In this document: positions 23,598 to 32,272 of the stretch, piece after piece
How positions within the stretch are numbered: the first letter of the stretch is position 1
How the letters are laid out: every line of letters begins with the position of its first letter
From: Bromus sterilis
Lineage: Eukaryota > Streptophyta > Magnoliopsida > Poales > Poaceae
Assembly (NCBI GenBank): GCA_950022295.1
Contig: OX465598.1
Location: 97,378,001 to 97,442,000 of the forward strand
Reading direction: 5' to 3'
Length of the DNA: 64,000 nucleotides
Translations under genes and position numbers: made by a program
Notes under the pieces: model-generated
Told to the model about the DNA's origin: nothing
What the model saw: only the letters and a program-made list of their open reading frames with translations
Database searches by the model: none

Positions 23598-25533
23598 AGC
23601 ATATTGCTTGTCCTCAAGCAATTCAGTTCAATGAACTGGACGCGACAAAGAAAACTTTGACAAACTCTTTTGCTTCATTAGATGTATATAAGCATGTACT
23701 ACGAAAAGAGTTTAGCAAGTATTGAAACAATGCTACAAGGACAATGCACGAAGCAATCCTTCTTTCAAGTGATTAATCACAAACAACCAAAAGTAAATAA
23801 TATGCTGCTAAAATCTAGACAAGACCACAATGAACATGACTTGAACATAATAGAGTGGTATCTAACTAGCCTCCATGAGAGAAGCAAAACATAAATGTGG
23901 AAACTCCTCCAGAGTTTTAAAGGAGACTAGAACTAAGAATTTCAGAACAAGCAATATCACAATCATGCAGAAGACAATGTAGTACTTTGGGACAATGCAT
24001 GGTACACTAAGAATGACAATTATGCTCTCAGTCGTTGGTGCTTTGAAGAAAGATGGGGAGACTCTCGAACCGTGTCTTTTGATGGCAAGGTTGAAAACCC
24101 GTGGATGGAAGCAAAGACTAAACATGTACCATAGCTCGTGGTTTTTGAAAACAGAAATAAAATTCTTTTTTGGAAGTGCAACTTTCCAGTCAATGGTAGA
24201 CGGTAAAGGTCTCTCAATATCTCCCGTACCAACCATATTGATGGCGGTTCCCATGCTTTTTGCTTACACTTATGTTCCCTTATCCATCTATCATTTGACG
24301 GTCTATGGTGCCTTTTTATTTTGCCTCAAGTATGGAAGGAAATTTCTTGTTCCATCTATCATTAACAACATTTGGTCCATTTCATTCCATCATCAAGTAT
24401 GGGGGAAGTGTATTTTATATAAAATGTGAAACAAGAGAGAACTGGGCATTCTCCAGACCGGCCTATTCCTCATAAATTTGACTAGTTAAAACTTTGTCAA
24501 GGAGTACAACATTTTTGGCATGGAAGATACTGATTTTCCCTCACCGCACCATGAGCTTGTACGGTTACAAAAAGGAAGCTCTTGAATAAATTTTTGAGAT
24601 GGTACAAGAAAGTCTGAGTTAGGGATGGCAGGTAAATATCATATATAGGAAGGTATGGTGGACTCAAGTGGAATAACTGGTTTGAAAAGGAGTTTGGATG
24701 CACAAGCAGAATTCTGCTTAGTGTGAGTGAAGGTTAGAAAAAGACTGGGAAGCGACCAACTAGAGATCAATAAAAGTCTTAATCATGCAGAGCGACATAA
24801 CAACATTGAATCGGGCTTGAAAGTGATATAACTATTCTGAAATAAAAAGATCATCAAGGCATGATAGACTTTTTACTCATAAACATGTGTGAACATGTGC
24901 CAAGTCAATCCAAGAATTCTCCGAAGGGAAATACCATTTGAATATGCCAAACCATGAACAATTCAATGCATGTAAATCATCTCAACAACACATTATGCAA
25001 CCTAGCTATTTGAGATTAGCCACAAAGAAAGCATGAACCACAGGGAAAGCATTGTAAACATAGCACTATGTCGCTACGAGCTGGTCTCTAGATCATAAGT
25101 ACATGCATATGTACAAAAGTAGAAACAAAAGGAGTTCATACCGGTTTTCCTTGTTGCATCTCTTCCGTCGATCTTCGTCATTAGTGCCTTGTCACTTGCA
25201 CGATCGAACGTGGGAAATATGATCAAATGCCATCACGGACTCGAGATGAACTCTGAAAACAAAGCAAACTAAAGAGAGAAAGGAAATATTTTTGGGTTCT
25301 TCAAAGGTTTAACGAAAGAAAAAGAAAGGAGAATATTTTTCTTGTTTTTCCAAACTAAGAGAGAACAAAGAAGAATAGGCAAAAACTTCGAAAAGATCAA
25401 AGCGAACAAAATAAAATGAATAATACAATGGAAAATGGAGAAGGGCACGTACTCCCCCAAGCTTAGGATTTTGGCCTAAGTTGGCAACGGCTACTACGGT
25501 CCCCAGGAGCCTCCAGCTCCGGGTTAGTACGGG
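23598..25533 (-). mobile_element. Untranslated tail of copy C
   Basis: Non-coding tail homologous to 4033-5111 plus 9066-9870 of copy B without interruption by solo LTR F. This shows what the undisturbed tail looks like. The empty F target site equivalent is near 24735 (AGGTTAGAAAAAGAC where B has AGGCTAGCA...AAAAGAC). Confidence 0.8.
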
Positions 25534-25553
25534 CACTACTGGAATCTGCTGGT

Positions 25554-25920
25554 TTGCCGTCAGCCAGAGCTGACGGCAATTTCCTGGATAACCGACGGCA
25601 AAGGCTTTGCCCTCAGTGTGCCGTCGGCAAAGATGCTGGCCACGATTTTATCAGCAAACACATTCTTTGTCGTCAGCTCAAAATCGACCGACGGCAAAGA
25701 CGTTGCCGTCAGCTATGTGGCACAGGCTGACGGCACAAAGCGATGACGGCAACGGCACAAGCCGAGCCCCGTTAGAGGGATAACGACAGGCTTTGCCGTC
25801 AGCCGACCTCGGGCTGACGGCAAAGTTTACTGCTGGTGGGCCATACGTGCCAGGGGTGTTGGCAGCACTGACATGTGGGTCCGTTCTTTGCCGTCAGCCA
25901 GGGTACTGCTGACGGCAAAG
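25554..25920. repeat. Subterminal hairpins of the CACTA element
   Basis: Three perfect inverted repeats of the same unit: 25554-25579 (11-bp stem), 25791-25825 (14-bp stem, loop GACCTC) and 25886-25920 (13-bp stem). Each is TTTGCCGTCAGC followed after 4-9 bases by GCTGACGGCAAA. Further single copies lie between. In En/Spm-type elements such motifs bind the transposase. Confidence 0.85.
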
Positions 25921-26439
25921 CCGAAAACCTGGAAAAAATTGTTATTCTCACAGTTGCCAGGTTACATAGGTTGTCGCCACGTGTCCTCCTTTGCCATCAG
26001 CCCACCGACGGCATAGGCTTTGCTGTCCGTAAGCTGACGACAAAGACCCTCTCTGCTTTTTTTATATTTGTTTTCTGTTAATTCCCTGCATTTGGAAAAC
26101 ATAGATACAAATAGCAATTTTTTTTGCCCAGGCCCTAAACAGCACCACAAGTGCATCACAAAGTGCAAACAACACCAATATATATAATTAAAGTGCAAAA
26201 AAGATGACAAAGTATCACATTATAACAATAAAAGCATCACAAGTGCATCACAAAAACAAGTGCATTACAAAGTGGATCACAAGTTCATCTAAGACTACAT
26301 GAGTACAGTCCTGGAGCATCCATCCATATGCCATGTTGCTTTATCAAAATCTGCATAATGAGAAGAAGAAGAAGAATCTAGCGATAAGCAATTAGAAGAA
26401 TACAATAAGAAAGAAGTAATCTAAATTAAGCTAAGCAAT

Positions 26440-26585
26440 TAGAAGAAGAAGAACAAGAAGAACAAGAAGATGGAGAAAAAGAAAGAAGAGAAAAAGGAAG
26501 AATAAGAAGATTTGTTCTTCTTATTCTATTTTTTCTCCTCTTTCTTCTTCTCTTATTTCTTCATCTCTTCTTTGTTCTTCTCTTC
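26440..26585. repeat. Purine/pyrimidine inverted repeat
   Basis: A GAA-rich strand (26481-26510) faces its near-complement (26516-26544) across a 5-base loop, with about 25 of 30 positions paired. Flanking GAA/CTT simple repeats extend the symmetry to both sides. It lies in the 3' non-coding part of the CACTA element. Confidence 0.7.
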
Positions 26586-26610
26586 TGGTTTCTTTTTAAA
26601 CTTTGTAAAC

Positions 26611-26790
26611 TAATTATGTCATTTTTGAGCTCTAATATCAACTAATTATGCTATTTTTTGTGTTATCAAGTAATTATGTCATGTTTGTACCAAATAAGCA
26701 ACGTCTATATCATTTTTGAGGTAAGTAAGGTAATTATGTAATTTTTGAGGTAAGTAAGATAATTATGCAATTTTTTTGACTAAGTAGAAT
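26611..26790. repeat. About 30-bp tandem repeat, six degenerate units
   Basis: The phrase TAATTATGTCATTTTTGAG recurs at 26611, 26643, 26671, about 26703, 26731 and 26760, spaced 28 to 32 bp. Units differ by several bases. It lies between the purine hairpin and the transposase exons in the CACTA element. Confidence 0.75.
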
Positions 26791-26880
26791 TTACTACGCT
26801 AACTAAAGCATGACATAATCTAAGTTGAACTAAACAATAACAAGAATAAGAAGGAGAGGAATAACTTACCGAATGCCAAG

Positions 26881-27243
26881 TCACGGAGGAGAAGCAGCAT
26901 CTCGGTTGGTCGCCGGGTTGGTAGGGCTCTCACTAGGAGAAGTAAAGGGATCATGGGATGCAACTCTGGAATGAAGCTGCAACAAGGCAAGAGTTGAAAT
27001 ATGTGGTTAGCACGACGACAGACAATGGTATAAGACCATGCAAGGTTGGTCATTGAAAGGGAACTCACCGTTCCCACCGGAGAAGGCATCAGCGGAGGGG
27101 ACGGCAAACCTTGCTTCTCACACATAGCCTGCAAATTAGATTTCGAGGAGTCAAAGAAATAGCCTTGTTGCTTCTCACACATAGCCTTGCTTCTCACACA
27201 ACTGACTTACCGCAACGAAGTCGTGCATGGCCTTCGCATGGGC
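26881..27243 (-). pseudogene. CACTA transposase, three C-terminal exons (5' part cut off)
   Basis: Three exons on - join in phase 0. Exon at 27243-27211 encodes AHAKAMHDFVA and ends GCG|GTAAGT. Exon 27128-27069 (20 codons) follows TTGCAG, encodes AMCEKQGLPSPPLMPSPVGT and ends ACG|GTGAGT. The last exon 26976-26881 follows TTGTTGCAG, encodes LHSRVASHDPFTSPSESPTN and ends with TGA at 26881-26883. The Ser/Pro/Asn-rich end and the AHAKAMHDF helix match the C-termini of plant CACTA (Ptta/En/Spm-type) transposases. All splice sites are canonical, so this end is well kept even though the N-terminal part is separated by the H insertion. Intron 1 contains extra copies of the exon 2 start. Confidence 0.7.
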
Positions 27244-28088
27244 TGTCACAACCCTCTTTTAGGTATGTGCTAGGGTTTAAGTGCTCCTTTGCATCATGCA
27301 AAAATTTCAAAAGAAATTGGAATTGGGGAAAGTAGAAAGCCCTAAAGAATTTAATTCAAATGGCCAGATAAAAAATTGCTCCAAAAATCACTGTGATATT
27401 TTTAAAAAGTCGTAGAAATAAGTCAGACCACATATAAAGTTGAGTGTGTCCCACTCAAGGCTCACTGATTCTTCAAAAATATTATAAGTGCCTTGGAATG
27501 AAATTAAGACCCCTATTTGATTTGAAATTCAAATTATTTGAATTTCAAAAATCTCCAAAACTTGTGAGTGGCTAGCTATATATATTCTAAGCCCACATAA
27601 AAGTTTTGAAGATTTTATAAGATGCTTTGCTATTTTATTCAAAGCAAAACAGAAATACAGAAAAAGAAAAACAAAAGAAATAAATAAAAGAGGGCTTCCC
27701 CTGGAAGAAGCCCAACTTATCCCCCCAGCCTACAGGCCGGCCCAGCCCAGCCCACCGGGTGCTTGTCGTCTACCTCAAGCACCTCGGTGGCGAGCTGGGA
27801 GCGCGCGGCGACCTCCACCTCGACAGCGAGAGCCGTCTAGGGCTCCCCTTGACACGTCTTCGCGCCACGGAGCATGCCACAGAGCCCCTCCCCTTTCCCC
27901 TCCTCTCATGGGTCCTCTCTCGCGCCAGCTCGCCGGAAACTCGCGCACCCAGTGGCCTAGCCGGAGCGCGCCGCCGTGCAACGCGTGGCCATCGAGCATA
28001 TCCCGGCGAACTGCTCTGTCCAGAAGCCCCGTAGCAGACGCCTTGGTCGAGCTGCGTAGCAAATCGAGGCCAGAAGCCTCTGGAGATG
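27244..28088 (+). repeat. 5' LTR of H, first segment
   Basis: Starts TGTCACAACCCTCTTTTAGG, as does 53711. It is A-rich at first, then GC-rich from 27720 on. It ends at AGATG (28084-28088), the target duplication of element E. It is a diverged relative of solo LTR F (5112). Confidence 0.9.
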
Positions 28089-29717
28089 TGATACGTCCAA
28101 AACGTATCGATAATTTCTTCTTTCTCCATGCATGTTTTGTGTGATATTGCTATGATCTAGATACACTTTCACACATTTTTGATCATATTTGGACTAACCT
28201 ATTAACTCAGTGCACCCCAGTGCCAGTTCCTGTTTTCTGCTGTTTTTCTATTTCAGTTTCACCCATATAAAAAGTGCCAGAAAAATTCGGGAAAATTCAG
28301 ATAAAAAATCAGCGTGACGGAAGCTTCGAGAAGAGCCCAGGAGGGGCCAGAGGGGAGCCAGGGGGGCCCAGGCGGCCACCCGGTGCGGCCCACACCTGGC
28401 CGCGCCAGGGGGGCGCCTGGGGCCCCTGGTCCACCTCTGGCTGCCCCCCTTCGCCTATTTATCCCCCGTCATGGGAAAACTCCAGAAAGAGAACCCTATT
28501 CCGCGAACTCGCCTTTGTTCCGCCGCCGCCGCGCTTCCAAGATCGGGAGCACCAGAAGACCTCTTCCCAGCACCCTGCCGGAGGGAGGATTGACCTCCGG
28601 GAGTCCCCTCTCCACCATGGATGCTCCCCGGATGTCTCGTGAGTAGTTTTACTTGGACCATGGGTCCGTGATCAGTAGCTATGTGATGTTCTCCTCCACT
28701 CTTTGATCTTCATTTTTAGACCTCGTGAGCTTCCCTACATGATCGAGGCACCTTTGTAATATTTCTGCTATTGCTATGTTGAGTTTGATCGGATCTGATG
28801 GATTATGAGATTATGTTCAGATTGTGATAGAGTAATATATTTGGTTCTTATCTCTTGTATTTTTGTTCCTAAGTAATTCTTGCATGCTCTCCGTTGCTGT
28901 TTATTGCTTTGGCCAAGTAGTAGGTAGTGACTCCAAGAGGGAGCGTTGTGCTAGATTGTGGGTTCATGCCTCCCCGATGACATGCTTGAGTGACAGAAAC
29001 ATGAGTCTAGGGGATGTGCTGTTGCCACAAGGGTGAAAACAACGGTGCTTGTAACCGCGGTTACAAGGATTGTTTAATTTACGCAAAGTTCTTTTTAATG
29101 CAGTTGTCTGTTGCTTCGTGTTTACACTTTGGGTGGGGCTCGCAACTTAATACTAGCGAGATGTTCTGGATAGATATCTCAAGGTGGATGATTAGTAGTA
29201 GATGCAGATGGATTTCGGTCTACTTTTTTTGGCGTACTGCCCGTGCTTTTGAACCTCTACCTTTCTTTTGTAGCATAGTTAGCATTGCGGTGCGTTCATA
29301 ATCCTGTCAATTGCCTTTCTGTAATTTGTTTACCTCGCATAGCAATTTTTATCGTCTTTTGGGAGAGAGACATCACTAGCCAACATCGCGTATCCCGGTC
29401 CGTATCCTCATTATTGTTTCCAAGCTATATTTACTTTTCTGCATTTACTTTCAAGTTGCTATCATTATCCCTTGCATTTTATCATTTGTGAACAACAAGA
29501 CCGGAGAGATTGACAACCTCTCTGAACTTCGTTGGGAACAAAGTTATCTGTGTCTGTGTGCAGGTCCGCGTCAGTTGCGCCACTGACACCTACTTATCAT
29601 CTCCGGAGTCCTACTGGAGACAAACCTTGGTATCTTTACTGAAGTAAAACTCGCTGCTGTACTGCATCACGCCTCCCACTTGGGGCCTACCAACGAAGGG
29701 CGAGAAGCCAATAAGCA
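28089..29717 (+). repeat. 5' LTR of E
   Basis: 1629 bp from TGATACGTCCAAAACG to GCCAATAAGCA. It has a G-rich block at 28340-28440 just upstream of the TATA-like CCTATTTATCC (28454). Confidence 0.93.
28454..28464 (+). promoter_or_regulatory. TATA-like box, E 5' LTR
   Basis: CCTATTTATCC, repeated at 38330-38340 in the 3' LTR, about 70 bp after a series of G runs. Likely core promoter. Confidence 0.5.
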
Positions 29718-29727
29718 AGAGAATTTC

Positions 29728-29745
29728 TGGCGCCATTGCCGGGGA
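29728..29745 (+). other. Primer-binding site of E (tRNA-Asp type)
   Basis: TGGCGCCATTGCCGGGGA, one mismatch from the complement of the plant tRNA-Asp 3' end, 10 bases after the 5' LTR. Confidence 0.88.
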
Positions 29746-29895
29746 CTCGAAGTGCCAAGATAGGGGAGTTGCACACTACCCTTTACCTTTGTTTTTTAGT
29801 CTTGTTAGTTTACCTTTAAGTTTTTATCTTTGTGTCTTTTATCAAAATTTACAAAAAATTTATCTATCTTGCTGTTAGTAGTCCTCCTTGTTTAG

Positions 29896-30903
29896 ATGAA
29901 CATGTTAGGACTAGGTGCTTTGCGGGAATCGGAAGTTCTCGATTTCCGTCAAAGGGATGGAGAAAATATGAAGAAGGCATGGGACAGAATTTCTGAAGCA
30001 CATAAAAGAATTATGCCTTGGATATCTATAAAGATTGTGCTTAGAAATTTTTACCATGGTCTTTTTAAGTGGTGTAAGCACTCTCTTGACATTATAGCTG
30101 AAGGAGATTTTCTAGAGTGTGATGAATATAGGGCTCTTGGGATTTTGCATAGTCTATCTAGTTATTTTGTTTATGATCGTAGTATTGATACTGTCATAGA
30201 TAGACTTGCCACTGTTGAAAAAAGACTGGATGCTCTAGATTTGGGGAAAGTAGAGGAACTTAAGTCCAACAAGAAAGAAATGTTGGAGATAGATGATGAT
30301 TGGGAGCCCTTTGTTAGGATTAACATCTCTAACCAAAGCTTCCTTGCTTTTTGTGATATTGCATCCACAGTTTCTACTATGCCAAAAATAGTTTATGATT
30401 CTTTGAAACTGGATATGGATATATTATCATCTTATCATGAACATTCTAATGGAGATATTTCAGAGGTTAAAGGAAAGGTAAAAGAAGTCCAAGTTGCATT
30501 CCTTCATAGGACTGCACCAATGGATTTCTTCATCATGGAGCCAAACCAAAGTAACATTGTGCTCGGAAGAGACTTCCTCCGTGCTATGAAAGGCTTCATT
30601 GATATTGGTAATAGGCACATACGCTTACACGGTATGGCGAAAGCTTATGATGAGTTATGTATGAAGGGAGTTTTCAAGTGTGCGATGGAAGATGATGAAA
30701 GAAGATCCAGGAGTGTCAAGCGCTCAAGCTTGGGGATGCCCCCATGCATCCCAAATAAATATTCAAGGAGACTCAAGCGTCTAAGATTGGGGATGCCCCC
30801 GTGCATCCCCTTCTCCATCAACAATCATCAGTTCGTCCTTTGTCTCACTATATTTTTATCACTTCATGCGTTATGTGCTATGCTTGGAGCGTCTCGCTCT
30901 TAG
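29896..30903 (+). CDS. gag-protease-like ORF of element E
   Basis: Intact 335-codon ORF starting 150 bases after the primer site. Residues about 25-95 look like the C-terminal half of gag (AWDRISEAHKRIMPWISIKI, then FYHGLFKWCKHSLDI). Residues about 135-255 match the retropepsin domain of Athila-type elements: CDIASTVSTMPKIVYDSL aligns with CDLGARVSVMPFSLYNRL of copy B, and NIVLGRDFLRAMKGFIDIG with SIILGIPFLNTAGAIID. The catalytic triad is altered (D-I-A-S instead of D-L-G-A), so protease activity is doubtful. The last 100 residues are basic and contain a tandem LGMPPCIP duplication. The first half of gag is missing compared with copy B. The open frame despite altered catalytic residues suggests a retained structural role, for example packaging. 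Confidence 0.7.
   Translation: MNMLGLGALRESEVLDFRQRDGENMKKAWDRISEAHKRIMPWISIKIVLRNFYHGLFKWCKHSLDIIAEGDFLECDEYRALGILHSLSSYFVYDRSIDTVIDRLATVEKRLDALDLGKVEELKSNKKEMLEIDDDWEPFVRINISNQSFLAFCDIASTVSTMPKIVYDSLKLDMDILSSYHEHSNGDISEVKGKVKEVQVAFLHRTAPMDFFIMEPNQSNIVLGRDFLRAMKGFIDIGNRHIRLHGMAKAYDELCMKGVFKCAMEDDERRSRSVKRSSLGMPPCIPNKYSRRLKRLRLGMPPCIPFSINNHQFVLCLTIFLSLHALCAMLGASRS
30733..30810 (+). repeat. Tandem duplicated hairpins in the E ORF
   Basis: GGGATGC/GCATCCC (30733-30752) and GGGGATGC/GCATCCCC (30789-30810) are stems with 6-base loops CCCCAT and CCCCGT. Both units begin with a purine run like the polypurine tract (AAGCTTGGGGATG). They code for LGMPPCIP twice. Confidence 0.8.
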
Positions 30904-32267
30904 GTTTTGTTTTTAGTTTTCTTTAGCTTTGCTTGCTGTTCATAACAAGTTAGATCCTTTCTTACTTTTTGTGGGAGAGAGACACGCTCCACTTTCAAAA
31001 TCTAGAACACACCATAGGATTTTTCCTGCCTATCTTTTTGCTGTTGTGTGTTCTTTATCTTTCCATAGCTAATGCCATGTTTAGTTTTAGTCTTAGTTTG
31101 TCTTTAGCAAGAGATTTGGCTTTTGTTTAGTTTGTTGCTGCAACTCTTTTTAGTTTTCATGTTTATCTTGTTAAAGAGAGTTGGTTGTTGCACTGAGTTG
31201 TGTTTTGTCTTGAAAGTAGGTAATTGAGGTTGCTATTTAATTTTAGTAGTAGCTTGCAATAGTTTTGAGGCATTGTTGTGAGTAATGTTTGGACTTTTGG
31301 TGTCAAGAGCTCTTGCCTATTAGTGATAGGTGTCGTATTTTGGGAAATCCGTGTTTATTTTCAAAACCTACAAAACTAGTTGAGAACACTAGCTACTAGA
31401 TGGATCACTACTCTTCTGAGGGGTCGAATATTAGAGTACACTCACGTACCATGAGTCGAGGATGCGCAAGGATAACCAAACCCCCATACACTCCTCCTCG
31501 GGGTACTTGTCTCTTTGTGAACCTCCTCATTAGATTGAGAGTTACCGATAATAAGTGCATGAGTTCTTCGTACTAATGTAAGTATTGAGAGTTGACACTT
31601 CCACCTTCCCATATTTTGCTAGCCTTTCCCGTGCCGTGCATTGCCTTCTTCTCACTCCGAGAGTTGGTGTCCACCTTCGCCGGTACATCCAAACCCTTGG
31701 CATGATACGCTCTGTCATCATAAGCCTCCGTTTATCCTTCCTCAAAACAGCCACCATACCTACCTATCAAGGCATTTCCATAGCCTTTCCGAGTTACATT
31801 GCCATGCAACATCCACCTCTTCATGACTTGATCTTCATGTCATACATGTTCCTGCTACACTGGCAGCGGCATACATTGCATACATCATGATAGTTACATC
31901 TTCTTTATGATTTTGAGTACCTTGTAAAGTGTGAAAGATCTCCTTTACCTTCTTGTAAAATAGAGTGTTGCCCTTGAGTGAGGAAAAGATCCCAAAGTGG
32001 ACACATTAAAAGATCCCAAAGAGGAAAAATGAGAGTTAAATAGAAAGAGCCATTGAGGCCACCAAAAAAATATAAAAAAATAGAAAAAAGAGAAAAAGAA
32101 ATAAAAAGAGAGAAAGGGGAAACACTACTATCCTTTTGAGAGATCCATACTAGTACTCCATTTATATCCTTGTACTCCATAGAGATGATCATTATGCATA
32201 TAGCTATATGGGGACCTTCACACTATAGAACTTGGCTTGCATATTCCAAGGATGAGTCTCCTCAAAC
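30904..32267 (+). mobile_element. Non-coding interior of E, left part
   Basis: Between the ORF and the K insertion I see no conserved ORF. It has an A-rich purine run (32060-32120, AAAAAATA and GAGAAAAAG units). ORFs at 31542-31890 are on both strands of one stretch and look like chance. Confidence 0.65.
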
Positions 32268-32272
32268 GAGCT

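Larger units (their letters stand above)
22204..25533 (-). mobile_element. Athila-like copy C, 3' LTR and tail (cut by CACTA)
   Basis: Contains the 3' LTR (22204-23583), the polypurine tract, and the untranslated tail, parallel to copies B and D. The sequence matches B up to GTACGGG at 25533, which in copy B is about 110 bp before the aORF stop. A CACTA element then starts. Protein-coding parts of copy C must lie beyond the nested block, outside the window. It abuts the copia remnant 2 on its left. Confidence 0.85.
25534..27243 (-). mobile_element. CACTA (En/Spm-type) transposon, 3' half
   Basis: Starts at the terminal inverted repeat CACTACTGGAAT (25534) preceded by GGG, a possible 3-bp target site. 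A subterminal zone (25553-26050) is packed with TTTGCCGTCAGC and GCTGACGGCAAAG units in both directions, the signature of this class. Three transposase exons at 26881-27243 are read on -, so the 25534 end is the 3' end of the element. The element is cut at 27244 by the LTR of H; the other end lies outside the window. Confidence 0.88.

Noticed and set aside
14542..29745. tRNA-like sequences
   Set aside because: Only 18 bases match the tRNA-Asp 3' end at each site, and they lie just inside LTRs: primer-binding sites, not tRNA genes.
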